DNA of 64,000 bases from Methylobacterium sp. E-005. GTDB lineage: Bacteria > Pseudomonadota > Alphaproteobacteria > Rhizobiales > Beijerinckiaceae. Position numbers and translations under genes: made by a program. The stretch covers positions 186,001 to 250,000 of the forward strand of contig NZ_JAKSYG010000256.1 in assembly GCF_022829725.1 (NCBI RefSeq). The letters run 5' to 3'. The first letter of the stretch is position 1. Every line of letters begins with the position of its first letter. The notes under the pieces are model-generated. The model ran no database searches. It had not been told where the DNA came from and worked only from the letters and a program-made list of their open reading frames with translations. Positions 1-8,873 of the stretch are shown piece after piece.

Positions 1-912
1 GGTGCCGAAGAGCAGGCGGCAGGCGGTGCCGCTCGCCAAGGGTACGTCCGCGCTGGCGGCTGCCGTGATCGACACGTCGAGCCACGCGCACGGTGTCAGG
101 AGGCCTGCCGGCGCGAGGGCCTGTCCCCGGGCGATCTCGTCCAAGCCGACGCCGCGCAGCGCCACCGCCGTGCGCCGTCCGGGTTCGGCCCGTTCCACCG
201 GTCGCCCGTGAATCTGGAGGCCCCGCACGACGGCGCTCCGGCCGCCCGGCACGATCTCGACGGTGTCGCCGACTGCGAGCGGCCCGCGCCGCAGGGTGCC
301 GGTCACGACGGTACCGAAGCCCGGCCGGGAGAAGACCCGATCCACGGGCAGGTACGGGAAGCCGTCGTCGCTGCTGGGCTGAGCCTCATCGAGCAGGGCT
401 GCAAGAGCCTGCGCAAGATCGCCGAGTCCCGCCTCCGTGACGGTCGATGTGGGGATTACCGGACCGGCTTCGAGCCCGGCCCTGGCCGCGGCGGCCGCGA
501 TCTCAGCCGAACGCGCCGCAATCGTTTCGGGGTTCGCCAGATCGCACTTCGTCAGGGCCAAGACGCCGCGTCGAACGCCGATCAGCCGGGCGATCTCTAA
601 GTGCTCGACCGTCTGCGGCTTGATGCCCTCCTGGGCATCCACCACCAGCAGAACGGCCCGCATTCCGGTCGCCCCCGAGACCATGGCGCGTACGAAGCGC
701 TCGTGGCCGGGCAGGTCCACGAGGTCGACCTCACCGTTCCCGGTGGACAGGAGCGCGAAGCCCGGCACGATCGAGACGCCGCGGGCGCGTTCTTCCTTCA
801 ACCTGTCGGTTTCGATACCGGTGAGGGCGCGGACCAAGGCGGTCTTGCCGTGGTCCACATGCCCGATCACGCCCACGAGAAGTGTCTTCACCGCAGTCAC
901 CGACCTGACCAT
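1..912 (-). CDS. selB: Selenocysteine-specific elongation factor SelB, N-terminal part (runs off left edge)
   Basis: SelB is the EF-Tu-like GTPase that brings Sec-tRNA to UGA codons marked by a SECIS element. The frame is open to the left edge, so only the first ~304 residues (G domain and domain II) are visible. Seen: the G1 loop GHVDHGKT near residue 17, the switch region ETDRLKEERARG, G3 DLPGH and G4 TKCD. The TKxD form of G4 and the very early G1 loop are typical of SelB rather than EF-Tu or SelD. The true start is uncertain: ATG at 912 has almost no spacing to a GGAG, while GTG at 900 or GTG at 891 (giving MKTLLVGVIGHVDHGKT) fits family starts better. The C-terminal winged-helix domains and any selA lie outside the window. 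Confidence 0.9.
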   Translation of the reverse strand, partial: MVRSVTAVKTLLVGVIGHVDHGKTALVRALTGIETDRLKEERARGVSIVPGFALLSTGNGEVDLVDLPGHERFVRAMVSGATGMRAVLLVVDAQEGIKPQTVEHLEIARLIGVRRGVLALTKCDLANPETIAARSAEIAAAAARAGLEAGPVIPTSTVTEAGLGDLAQALAALLDEAQPSSDDGFPYLPVDRVFSRPGFGTVVTGTLRRGPLAVGDTVEIVPGGRSAVVRGLQIHGRPVERAEPGRRTAVALRGVGLDEIARGQALAPAGLLTPCAWLDVSITAAASADVPLASGTACRLLFGT

Positions 913-1272
913 CTCCATGGGGCTGCCGTCCACGCGGCGCGCACAATTCTTGTCGTAAGGAACCCCGCTGCGCCGGCTCGTCGTCGAGCTACAGGCCACC
1001 GGACGGTCGGGGCCGGGGGCTGCGCAGCAGATGGATTGTGGACAATTTGTTTTGCCATGCGTTTCGGCTTTGGGGAAGAGTCATTTTTACGCAGTGCAAC
1101 ATGCTTGGTACGCAGAGCTGCCGCGTCGGGGCGGCTCGCTCCTCCGTAAGGCTTCGGATTTTGATAGACAGATGCCGACGCATCGCGCCGTCAGGTGATG
1201 CGGCGCGACAGTTCGCGGTAACCGGATGGCGGCCCTGAACGGTTGGGCGGCCATGGTCATGATGAGGAGAGC
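913..1272. other. Intergenic region between divergent selB and the CYTH-CHAD gene
   Basis: 360 bp with no convincing gene. A locally AT-richer stretch around 1030-1110 is the likeliest place for the divergent promoters, but I cannot assign clear -35/-10 pairs. No tRNA-Sec (selC) fold was seen here. Confidence 0.4.
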
Positions 1273-2787
1273 ATGAGCGATAGCCCAGGCAATACCGTCG
1301 AACCGCGCGAAATCGAGCTGAAGCTCGTTTGTGCTGGACCGGATCTGACGGTGCTCGCCGCCCATCCCCGGCTTCCGGGCGCCGCAGAGGCGGAGCCCGA
1401 GCATCTGACCACGACGTATTACGATACGGCGAAGCGCGACCTGCGGGCGGCTGGTCTGTCGCTTCGGGTACGCGCGAAGGGGGGCCGCCATATCCAGACC
1501 GTGAAGGCCGGGGCTGGCGATGTCGGGCTGTTCGATCGGGCCGAGTGGGAGACCGAAATCGGCGGCGATGCGCCGGATCCAGCCGCCTGGGCCGGGACGG
1601 CAGCTGAGGCGGTCCTGCGCGAGGCCGATGCGCCCGTCGAGCGGCTGTTCTCGACCGTCGTGATGCGCCGGGAATTTCCGGTCCATCAGGGTGAATCCCG
1701 CATCCTCGTCACCCTCGATGAAGGCCGGGTCGAGAGTCCGGCGGGCGTCGCGCCCCTCTGCGAAGTCGAATTGGAACTCCAGGCGGGCGATCCGGCCGAC
1801 CTGTTCCAGCTCGCGATGGCACTCGCCGAGACCGTGCAGCTGCGCCTCAGCGTACATGCCAAGAGCGGGATCGGTTTCGGGCTGATCGACGGCACCGACC
1901 GTACCATCGTCAAGGCCGAGGCGATCGACCTGCCGGAGGATGCCAGCGCCGGGGAGATCTTCCGCCGGGTGGCCCGCGCCTGCCTGCGCCACATGCGACT
2001 CAACGAGACCGTCTTCCTGGAGGATGGGCAACCGCCGGAGGCGCTCCACCAGATCCGCGTGGCCCTGCGCCGGCTTCGCTCCGCATTGTCGCTCTTCGCC
2101 CCCATGCTGGAGGGCGATTCCCGCGCGGTCGGTTTCGCCGATGAGATCAAGCGCGTCACCGAACCGTTCGGCCACGCCCGCAACCTCGACGTCTTCCTGG
2201 GCCATACGTTGCCCGATCTCGCGAAGGAGCGCCCGGACGAGGCCGGGCTCGACGGGCTCCGGGAACGCGCCGAGGCGGAGCGCGCGCGCGCCTACGAGGT
2301 GGTGCTAACGACCCTGCACAGCCCGCAATGGCGCAGCCTGATCATCGATCTGGCCGGCTGGGTTGAGACCGGCGCCTGGATCACGCACCCGAGCGCTGCC
2401 GAGGACGGGAAGGACTTCGCTGTTCGCGTGCTCGATAAGGCCCGCGGGCGGCTCAAGACGCGCGGCCGCGGACTCAAGCATCTTGACCCGCATACGCGGC
2501 ACCGCGCGCGCATCGCCGCCAAGAAACTGCGCTATGGGGCCGAGTTTTTCTCCGGCCTCTACCACAAAAAGAAAGCGCAGCGCCGGCAGGCGAAGTTCGG
2601 TGACGCGTTGTCGGATCTTCAGGACCATCTCGGCGCGCTCAACGATCTGGAGACGGCCCGGTCGATGTCGGAGAGCCTGTCGGGCCCGCCGATGCCCGGC
2701 TCGGACGGGCCGGGGACGCGGGATCTGCTCAAGGATGCCGCCGATGCGCGGTCCGACCTCCTCGACGTGAAGCCGTTCTGGCGGTGA
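1273..2787 (+). CDS. CYTH-CHAD domain protein (inorganic triphosphatase-like)
   Basis: 504 residues. The N-terminal half is a CYTH triphosphate tunnel domain: it opens with the diagnostic ExExK motif (EIELKL) about 10 residues in, followed by YYDTAKRDLRAAGLSLRVR, the typical early strand-turn region. The C-terminal half is a CHAD helical domain with its conserved histidine/arginine helix (LHQIRVALRRLRSAL) and a late RHRARIAAKKLRYGAEFF helix. In characterised relatives CYTH hydrolyses inorganic triphosphate and CHAD binds polyphosphate; that activity is inferred here. ATG at 1273 is preceded by GAGGAGA, so I prefer it to an upstream TTG at 1243. It is a stand-alone gene, divergent from selB. 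Confidence 0.88.
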   Translation: MSDSPGNTVEPREIELKLVCAGPDLTVLAAHPRLPGAAEAEPEHLTTTYYDTAKRDLRAAGLSLRVRAKGGRHIQTVKAGAGDVGLFDRAEWETEIGGDAPDPAAWAGTAAEAVLREADAPVERLFSTVVMRREFPVHQGESRILVTLDEGRVESPAGVAPLCEVELELQAGDPADLFQLAMALAETVQLRLSVHAKSGIGFGLIDGTDRTIVKAEAIDLPEDASAGEIFRRVARACLRHMRLNETVFLEDGQPPEALHQIRVALRRLRSALSLFAPMLEGDSRAVGFADEIKRVTEPFGHARNLDVFLGHTLPDLAKERPDEAGLDGLRERAEAERARAYEVVLTTLHSPQWRSLIIDLAGWVETGAWITHPSAAEDGKDFAVRVLDKARGRLKTRGRGLKHLDPHTRHRARIAAKKLRYGAEFFSGLYHKKKAQRRQAKFGDALSDLQDHLGALNDLETARSMSESLSGPPMPGSDGPGTRDLLKDAADARSDLLDVKPFWR

Positions 2788-3304
2788 GGCGACCGGCACT
2801 GCCGGTCCCCCCTTGAGGATCCGGACCGCCTCGCGCGTCCTGCACCGGCAAGCCGATGGGGGGCGGTGACCATCGCGACCCGGCCGAGCGGGTCCGGCGG
2901 ATCCCCTCGGTCAGTCTCTCAACAGACGCGGCGGATCGTTCGGTTCCGCGTGGGCAAAGCACGCGTGGAATGAAGGATCGCCGCCGGCACGAAGATCGGG
3001 CCTGGGGGGCACCCGACCAACGTTCCGGCGGCGAGACAATGGAGGCGGCTCTTGCTGGGGGGACTTGTTCCGCCGTCCATCGACCGCGATCGGTGCGGCT
3101 GGCGCAAGGTCTCGCATGACGGTGTTGCCGAAGCATGTCTGTCTCGGTGAGATCCAGCAGAAGTTGCAATATTCGGCCGACGGACCTCGTTGGCCACATT
3201 GGGCGCGTCGCTTTGCCCGTTTGGGCCGCGCCGGGTTCCTTCGGCGCCAGCCTCTGCTATCCCTCCGGCGTTTCCGCATTCGTCCGGCCCCCGGCACAGC
3301 CTCC
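2788..3304. other. Intergenic region, no gene recognised
   Basis: 517 bp between the CYTH-CHAD and TerB-like genes. Open frames exist on both strands, but they show no family motif, no good ribosome-binding site and no consistent third-position bias. I see no RNA gene or clear terminator. Confidence 0.4.
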
Positions 3305-3766
3305 ATGAGCCTTCTGCGCGACCTCCTCGGCCAAGTGAGCCGTACCGTCACGGCCTATGTCGGCGACAAGGTGCTGATGCTCGCCGCCGTCTCGGCCGCG
3401 TCCAACGTCATCGTGGCCGATGGCGAAGTCGCCGGCCAGGAGTTCGATGCAGCGCTCCACGGACTGAGCGCCGATCCCGTGCTGATGAAGGGCTACGATG
3501 CCCTCATGCTCGAGACTGAACTCTACGAGGGTATTGCCCGGGCGCGGACCCGCCTCGGTCGGGCGGAGAACCTGCGCCACGTCGGGGCGGTGGCTGAGCG
3601 GCCGGCGAACCAGCGCGAGAACGTCTTCCTGATCGCCGCCGACGTCGCCGACCAGGACGGCATCAGTAACATCGAGGCGAGCGCGCTGGGCGAGATCGCG
3701 GCTGCCCTTCAGGTTGACGGTGTCGGGCTCCTGCGGGCCAATCCGGTGCGGCGCCGGCCGGCCTGA
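3305..3766 (+). CDS. TerB-like tellurite-resistance-domain protein
   Basis: 153 residues, close to the usual length of single-domain TerB proteins. Seen: the central stretch KVLMLAAVSAASNVIVADGEV, an acidic D-G-E turn characteristic of TerB helices, and a later IAADVADQDGISNIEASALGEIAAAL that repeats the helix-(D/E)-G-x-I pattern. TerB domains bind metal through such acidic turns and usually act in stress or membrane-associated complexes; the role here is unknown. No other ter gene is nearby, so calling it a resistance determinant would overreach. The frame is open further upstream to a TTG at 3065, but family alignment favours ATG 3305. Confidence 0.75.
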   Translation: MSLLRDLLGQVSRTVTAYVGDKVLMLAAVSAASNVIVADGEVAGQEFDAALHGLSADPVLMKGYDALMLETELYEGIARARTRLGRAENLRHVGAVAERPANQRENVFLIAADVADQDGISNIEASALGEIAAALQVDGVGLLRANPVRRRPA

Positions 3767-3864
3767 CTGGCACCGGCGTTGCTGGTGCGATGCGCCCGGC
3801 GCCGGACGGCGGGCGGAACGACGATGAACGCGTGACACGGCACTTGGCCGTGAGAGGAACCGGC

Positions 3865-5157
3865 ATGGCCGAGACGAAGCTGAGCAACACACATAACCTG
3901 CGCGCGGATGGCGCGCGGCTCTGGTCCACCATCCTGGAGACGGCCGCGTTCGGCGGCACGCCGGCCGGCGGCATCAATCGCCTGACGCTCTCGGATGAGG
4001 ATGGCCGCGTGCGCGACTGGTTCCGGGACGCCTGCACGGCGGCCGGCCTGGAGGTCTCGGTCGATGCCCTGGGCACGCAATACGCCCTGCGCCCGGGCCG
4101 GGATATGAGCCGCAAGCCGGTCGCCTTCGGCTCCCACCTCGACACGCAGCCCACCGGTGGCAAGTTCGACGGTGTGCTGGGCGTGCTGGCCGGCCTCGAA
4201 GTGATGCGCAGCCTCAACGATGCCGGCATCGAGACCGAGGCGCCGCTCCTCGTGGTCAACTGGACCAACGAGGAGGGTTCCCGCTTCGCGCCCGCCATGA
4301 TGGCCTCGGCGGCCTTTGCCGGAGACTTCACCACCGACGAGATCCTGGCCAAACGCGACGCCGCGGGGATCACGGTGGCGGAGGCCCTCGATGCCATCGG
4401 CTATCGTGGGGTCGAGGCCGTCGGCACCCGCGAGATCGGTGCCTTCGTCGAACTGCATATCGAGCAGGGGCCGATCCTGGAGGCCGAGGACAAGACCATC
4501 GGGGTGGTCGAGGGCGGCCAGGGCATCATGTGGTTCGACGGGGTGATCACCGGTTTCGAGAGTCATGCCGGCACCACGCCGATGCCGCGGCGCCGCGACG
4601 CGCTGCTGGCCTTGTCCGAATTCGCCCTCGCCGCGGAGCGCATCGCCCTGGCGCATGCCCCCTCGGCGGTGGCCACGATCGGCGAGGCGGCGATTCTGGC
4701 GCCCTCCCGCAACGTCGTGCCGGGGCGCGTGGCCTTCACGGTCGACGTGCGCGACCCGCGTTCGGCCACCCTCGACGCCATGGAGGCCGCCCTGCAGGAG
4801 GCCGCCACCGAGATCGCCGGGCGCCGCCGCCTGGAGATCCAGCTCAACCGGATCTGGCGAAAGGAGCCGATCCCGTTCGACCCCACCATCGTGGCGGCGA
4901 TCGACGCGGCGGCCGAGGGCCTGGGCCATGCCCGGCGCCGGATCATCTCGGGGGCGGGTCACGATGCCTGCAATCTCGCCGCCAAGGTGCCCGCCGCGAT
5001 GATCTTCGTGCCGTGCAAGGACGGCATCAGCCACAACGAGGCGGAATCTGCGACCCAGGCCGATTGCGCGGCCGGCGCCGACGTGCTGCTCCAGACGGTG
5101 CTGCGCCTTGCCAACGCCCCCAGCTCGGACGCATCCCGCGCCGCTACAGGCGCATGA
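3865..5157 (+). CDS. M20-family Zn amidohydrolase (N-carbamoyl-L-amino-acid hydrolase / allantoate amidohydrolase type)
   Basis: 430 residues. Seen: GSHLDTQPTGGKFDGVLGVLAGLE (metal-binding His and bridging Asp), WTNEEGSRFAP (catalytic and metal Glu pair), ELHIEQGPILE, the dimerisation-domain segment ITGFESHAGTTPMPRRRDAL, and a late GAGHDACNLA with the last metal histidine. This set is diagnostic for the hydantoinase/carbamoylase (AmaB, HyuC, AllC, UAβ) branch. These enzymes hydrolyse carbamoyl or ureido compounds; sequence alone does not separate carbamoyl-amino acid, ureidopropionate and allantoate activities. ATG 3865 follows GAGAGG. No pyrimidine- or purine-catabolic gene is adjacent to narrow the substrate. 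Confidence 0.88.
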   Translation: MAETKLSNTHNLRADGARLWSTILETAAFGGTPAGGINRLTLSDEDGRVRDWFRDACTAAGLEVSVDALGTQYALRPGRDMSRKPVAFGSHLDTQPTGGKFDGVLGVLAGLEVMRSLNDAGIETEAPLLVVNWTNEEGSRFAPAMMASAAFAGDFTTDEILAKRDAAGITVAEALDAIGYRGVEAVGTREIGAFVELHIEQGPILEAEDKTIGVVEGGQGIMWFDGVITGFESHAGTTPMPRRRDALLALSEFALAAERIALAHAPSAVATIGEAAILAPSRNVVPGRVAFTVDVRDPRSATLDAMEAALQEAATEIAGRRRLEIQLNRIWRKEPIPFDPTIVAAIDAAAEGLGHARRRIISGAGHDACNLAAKVPAAMIFVPCKDGISHNEAESATQADCAAGADVLLQTVLRLANAPSSDASRAATGA

Positions 5158-5218
5158 TGGTGCGGCCCCGGGTCGACCGGTGGTGTAAGACCGCGGAAAA
5201 TCCGGTAAGGGCCGCGTC

Positions 5219-6502
5219 ATGAGCGCGCGATCGTACCGCGACGCCCGAGGTCGGCCGCTCGTCGCGGTCACCGGCCTTGGCGTCGTTTCCTCCCTCGGCC
5301 AGGGACAGGCTGAGACCTGGGCTGCCATGACCGAAGGGCGGTCCGGCATCCACGCGATTGCGCGGTTCCCCACCGAAGGCCTGCGAACGCGCATCGCCGG
5401 CACGGTGGATTTCCTCGACACCGAGCCCCTGGTGGCGCCACTCCTGTCCGAGCGCTTCGCCGCCGTAGCGGCCGAGGAGGCGATCGCGCAGGCTGGGATC
5501 GGAACGGCCGGTGATTTCCCCGGCGCGCTGTTCATCGCGGTGCCGCCGGTGGAAATGGAGTGGCCGCAGCGGCAGGCCCTCGCGGAAGCCCTGGGCGGCG
5601 ACGGTCCGGTCGATTACGCCGGGCTGATCCGGGCCGCCGCAACGGGGCGGTTCGATTCCTGGCATGACCTGTTCATCTTCGGCACCGTCGCCGACCGCGT
5701 CGCCGAACGGTTCGGCACGAAGGGCTCGCCGATCTCGCTCTCCACCGCCTGCTCGTCCGGTGCGACCGCGATCCAGCTCGGCGTCGAGGCAATCCGCCGC
5801 GGCGAGACTGCGGCAGCGCTCTGCATCGGCACGGACGGCTCGGTGAACCCGGAATCGCTGATCCGGTTCTCCCTGCTCTCGGCCCTCTCGACCCGGAACG
5901 ACGAGCCGGGGGCGGCGTCGAAGCCGTTTTCCAAGGACCGGGACGGCTTCGTGATGGGTGAGGGCGCGGCCGCCCTGGTGTTGGAAGACGCGGAAACCGC
6001 GCGGGCGCGTGGCGCCACGATCCTCGGCTACGTGCTCGGCTGCGGCGAGAAGGGCGACGGCTTCCATCGTACCCGCTCGAGTCCCGATGGGGCGCCGATC
6101 ATCGCGGCGATCCGGGCAAGCCTGGAGGATGCCGGGCTCGAACCCGACGGGATCGACACGGTCAACGCCCACGGCACCTCGACGCCCGAGAACGACAAGA
6201 TGGAGGCTCTGGGCCTCGGCGCCGTGTTCGGCGATCGCGCCGCATCCCTGCCCGTGACCTCCAACAAATCGATGATCGGCCATACCCTGACGGCTGCGGG
6301 CGCCATCGAGGCGGCGGTATCGCTGCTCACCATCCGACATGGCCGCATCCCGCCGACCATCAACCACCGCGTGCCGGATCCGACGATCGCCCTCGACATC
6401 GTCGAGTTGGCCCGCGATCTACCGGTCCGCACCGTGCTGTCGAACTCGTTCGGTTTCGGCGGTCAGAATACGTGCCTCGTCTTCGGCGCGGAGCCGGCGT
6501 GA
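5219..6502 (+). CDS. fabF1XL: beta-Ketoacyl-ACP synthase, FabF1XL-like (VLCFA / lipid A pathway)
   Basis: 427 residues. A full KAS II fold with the Cys-His-His triad visible: C178 in STACSSGATA, H318 in NAHGTSTPEND and H355 in MIGHTLTAAGA, with K350. The segment PGALFIAVPPVEMEWPQR and the short N-terminus match the FabF1XL group of rhizobia rather than housekeeping FabF. In rhizobia this enzyme helps elongate acyl chains on AcpXL to make the 27-hydroxy-C28 acid attached to lipid A. Placement before an alcohol dehydrogenase and an LpxXL-like acyltransferase supports that reading. It starts a run of five same-strand genes; its TGA overlaps the GTG of the next gene. Confidence 0.85.
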   Translation: MSARSYRDARGRPLVAVTGLGVVSSLGQGQAETWAAMTEGRSGIHAIARFPTEGLRTRIAGTVDFLDTEPLVAPLLSERFAAVAAEEAIAQAGIGTAGDFPGALFIAVPPVEMEWPQRQALAEALGGDGPVDYAGLIRAAATGRFDSWHDLFIFGTVADRVAERFGTKGSPISLSTACSSGATAIQLGVEAIRRGETAAALCIGTDGSVNPESLIRFSLLSALSTRNDEPGAASKPFSKDRDGFVMGEGAAALVLEDAETARARGATILGYVLGCGEKGDGFHRTRSSPDGAPIIAAIRASLEDAGLEPDGIDTVNAHGTSTPENDKMEALGLGAVFGDRAASLPVTSNKSMIGHTLTAAGAIEAAVSLLTIRHGRIPPTINHRVPDPTIALDIVELARDLPVRTVLSNSFGFGGQNTCLVFGAEPA

Positions 6503-7266
6503 GCGCGGCCTCCGCCCAGCGCCGCGTCCTCGTCACGGGGGGCGCCTCCGGGATCGGTGCGGCGATTGTCCAGGCCCTGGCCGGTGCGGGCTTCGCCGTG
6601 GATTTCACCTATCGCTCGTCGGCTGAGGCGGCTCAGGCACTCTGCGCGGAGCTCTGTGCAGCCCATCCGGATCGCAGTGTCGCGGCTATTCCCCTCGATC
6701 TCGCCGATCGAGCTGCCCTCGACGCCTTCTGCGAGGCCGCGGAGGAAACCGGCTATTACGGCCTCGTCCACAATGCCGGTCAGTCCAGCGACGCGCTTGC
6801 CGCCATGCTGGACCAGGATCGGGCCGAGACAGCCATGCAGGTCAACTTCTTCTCGCTGACCCGCCTCGCAAAGACGCTGGTCCGCCCGATGACCCGGGCG
6901 CGTTCCGGCCGCATCGTGGCGATCGGATCGGTGGCCGCCCTGCGGGGTAACGCCGGCAATGCCGCCTATGCCGCTACCAAAGGGGCGCTGATCGCCTATT
7001 GCCGCACGCTGGCGATCGAGTCGGCCAAGCGCGGCGTGACCGTCAACGTGATCGCCCCCGGCTTCGTCGACACTGCCATGATGGCGCGCTACGCCGCCTA
7101 TCGGGTCGGGATGGAACGGCAGATCCCCGCCGGTCGTTTCGCGCGGCCCCAAGATGTCGCGGCGCTCGCCGCCTTTCTGATGGGTGAGGGGGCGTCCTAC
7201 ATCACCGGAGCGGTGCTGCCGGTGGATGGCGGCTTGACTGCGATGATGGGCGTCCACCGGGCCTGA
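6499..7266 (+). CDS. SDR-family 3-ketoacyl-ACP reductase (FabG-like)
   Basis: 255 residues. A classical short-chain dehydrogenase: TGGASGIG cofactor loop at 13-20, NAG at 92-94, catalytic S144, Y157 and K161 (YAATK), and the C-terminal ITGAVLPVDGG. I place the start at GTG 6499 because it overlaps the synthase stop (GTGA), implying translational coupling; longer upstream starts would cut deep into fabF. Its position suggests it reduces the 3-ketoacyl product of the preceding synthase. The textbook rhizobial VLCFA cluster does not carry a reductase at this place, so this is either an added pathway-specific FabG or a relocated one. Confidence 0.85.
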   Translation: MSAASAQRRVLVTGGASGIGAAIVQALAGAGFAVDFTYRSSAEAAQALCAELCAAHPDRSVAAIPLDLADRAALDAFCEAAEETGYYGLVHNAGQSSDALAAMLDQDRAETAMQVNFFSLTRLAKTLVRPMTRARSGRIVAIGSVAALRGNAGNAAYAATKGALIAYCRTLAIESAKRGVTVNVIAPGFVDTAMMARYAAYRVGMERQIPAGRFARPQDVAALAAFLMGEGASYITGAVLPVDGGLTAMMGVHRA

Positions 7267-7272
7267 TCCGAG

Positions 7273-7584
7273 ATGCCGAACCGGACGAACCCATCGATGC
7301 GCGCCAGCTCTGCCTTCATAGCGATCGTCTGCCTCTCGGCCTCGTTCACGGCCGGTCCGGCATCGGCCGAACCCGAGGTCTACCGGATCACGGGCCTGGC
7401 GCCGGGCGAGGCCCTGAGCATCCGCGTCGAGCCCGATGCCGCCGCCGAGCAGATCGGCGAGATCCGCGTCCGCGCCCTGGTCTTCGGCTGTACCAACGAC
7501 ACACCCAGCCGCACGACATGGTGCCGGGTCAAGGCCGGCCGGACCCTGGGTTGGGCGCGGCGACGGTATCTGGCGCCCGAATAG
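7273..7584 (+). CDS. Small exported SH3-like domain protein
   Basis: 103 residues. A signal peptide is visible (hydrophobic FIAIVCLSASFTAG, likely cleavage after PASA). The mature part begins with YRITGLAPGEALSIRVEPDAAAEQIGEI, which has the pattern of bacterial SH3-like domains (LNVR-like L-S-I-R-V followed by a hydrophobic-G-x-I strand), and ends WARRRYLAPE. Two cysteines (CTND and WCRV) may form a disulfide in the periplasm. Start could be ATG 7273 or ATG 7297. It lies 6 bp after the reductase and inside the lipid gene run, so probably co-transcribed, but no lipid-related role can be read from it. Confidence 0.7.
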   Translation: MPNRTNPSMRASSAFIAIVCLSASFTAGPASAEPEVYRITGLAPGEALSIRVEPDAAAEQIGEIRVRALVFGCTNDTPSRTTWCRVKAGRTLGWARRRYLAPE

Positions 7585-7679
7585 ACCGTCAAACGGGACC
7601 CGCCGTCGGACGCAAGGATGGGTGAGGCCCTGTTGATCCGCGGAAGGGTGGTGCGTAGCGTTCTTCAGCAGGTGCAGCG

Positions 7680-7805
7680 ATGGCGACACGGATCCTGCGC
7701 GACGACGTTCCTTGGGCGCGGCATGTCGAGGGCGACCCGGATCTCGCGCGGGCGATCCGCGCGGCCGCCGAGACTACCGGTACGCCGACGACTGAAAGAC
7801 GATGA
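7680..7805 (+). CDS. Possible 41-residue protein upstream of adh
   Basis: A short frame starting ATGGCGACACGG and ending in a TGA that overlaps the second ATG of the next gene (TGATG). The product is charged, starts MATRILRDDVPWARHVEGD and shows the local preference for G/C at codon third positions. I know no family for it. It could instead be an untranslated spacer in which the overlap is chance. Listed because the stop-start overlap suggests coupling to adh. Confidence 0.3.
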   Translation: MATRILRDDVPWARHVEGDPDLARAIRAAAETTGTPTTERR

Positions 7806-8830
7806 TGGTACAAGCCCTCCAGCTCTTCGGCGACCGCGATCTGCGCTTGACCGAGATCGCGCCCGCGCCCGCCCCCGGTCCGGGCGAGGTCCGGATCCGC
7901 ATCCGCGCCGTCGGCCTCAACTTCATCGATGTCTGGGGTTTTCGCGGCATGGCCTTCGCCAAGCGCAAGCTGCCCCTCGTGGTCGGCGCGGAAGCGTCAG
8001 GGGCGATCGAAGCGGTTGGGGAGGGCGTCTCGGATCTCGCCCCCGGCGATCGGGTCGTGCCCTACGGCGCCATGACCTGCGGTCGATGCCGGGCCTGCCG
8101 CGAGGGCCGGGACAACCTCTGCGAAGACGTGTCGGGCGTGATGGGTTTCCATCTCGACGGCTTCGCCCGGGAGCTGGTGACGCTGCCGGCGCGTTTGGTC
8201 GTGAGGGTGCCGGACGGGGTGAGCGATACCGACGCCGCCTGCGCGGGCATCGCCTTCGGCACCGTCCAGCACATGCTGTTCGACAACGCCCGTCTGGAGC
8301 CCGGGGAGAGCGTGCTGGTTCATGCCGGCGGCTCGGGGATCGGCACCGCGGCGATCCGCATGGCCAAGGCGATCGGCTGCACCGTCTACACGACGGTCGG
8401 CGACGACGAGAAGGGCCGTAGGGCCGCCGAACTGGGCGCCGACCACGTGATCAACTACCGGACCGAGCGGTTCGAGGGTGAGGTCCGGCGCCTGACCAAG
8501 CGCAAGGGCGTCGATGTCGTGTTTGAGCATGTCGGCGCCGATACGTGGAACGGCTCGCTGCTCTGCCTCAAGCGCGGCGGCCGTCTCGTCACCTGCGGCT
8601 CGACCTCCGGCGTCTCGGCGACGATGAACCTGATGCAACTGTTCCAGCAGCAATACCGAATCACCGGCTCGTTCGGCTGCTCGCTCACCAATATCCGCCA
8701 GGCCCTCGACAAGATGGCGAGCGGCATCCGGCCTGTGGTGGATACCGTCTACCCCCTCGCCGATTTCGCGCAGGGGTTGGAGCGCCTGGAATCGCGGACG
8801 GTGTTCGGAAAAATCCTCGTCGGTCTGTAG
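7802..8830 (+). CDS. Zinc-type alcohol dehydrogenase of the VLCFA lipid A cluster
   Basis: 342 residues of the MDR/zinc alcohol dehydrogenase family. Seen: GAEASGAIEAVGEGV, a structural-zinc loop with C93, C96, C99 and C107 (CGRCRACREGRDNLC), and the Rossmann start HAGGSGIGTAAIRMAK. Segments such as RGMAFAKRKLPLV, VFEHVGADTW and CGSTSGVSATMN are shared with the alcohol dehydrogenase that sits between fabF1XL and lpxXL in rhizobial acpXL clusters. Its exact step in VLCFA synthesis is not settled in the literature I can recall. Start at 7802 or 7805 (tandem ATG). Confidence 0.85.
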   Translation: MMVQALQLFGDRDLRLTEIAPAPAPGPGEVRIRIRAVGLNFIDVWGFRGMAFAKRKLPLVVGAEASGAIEAVGEGVSDLAPGDRVVPYGAMTCGRCRACREGRDNLCEDVSGVMGFHLDGFARELVTLPARLVVRVPDGVSDTDAACAGIAFGTVQHMLFDNARLEPGESVLVHAGGSGIGTAAIRMAKAIGCTVYTTVGDDEKGRRAAELGADHVINYRTERFEGEVRRLTKRKGVDVVFEHVGADTWNGSLLCLKRGGRLVTCGSTSGVSATMNLMQLFQQQYRITGSFGCSLTNIRQALDKMASGIRPVVDTVYPLADFAQGLERLESRTVFGKILVGL

Positions 8831-8873
8831 CGCAGGTTTCGCGCTGCGGTGAACATGGCTTAAACGGAGCCGT

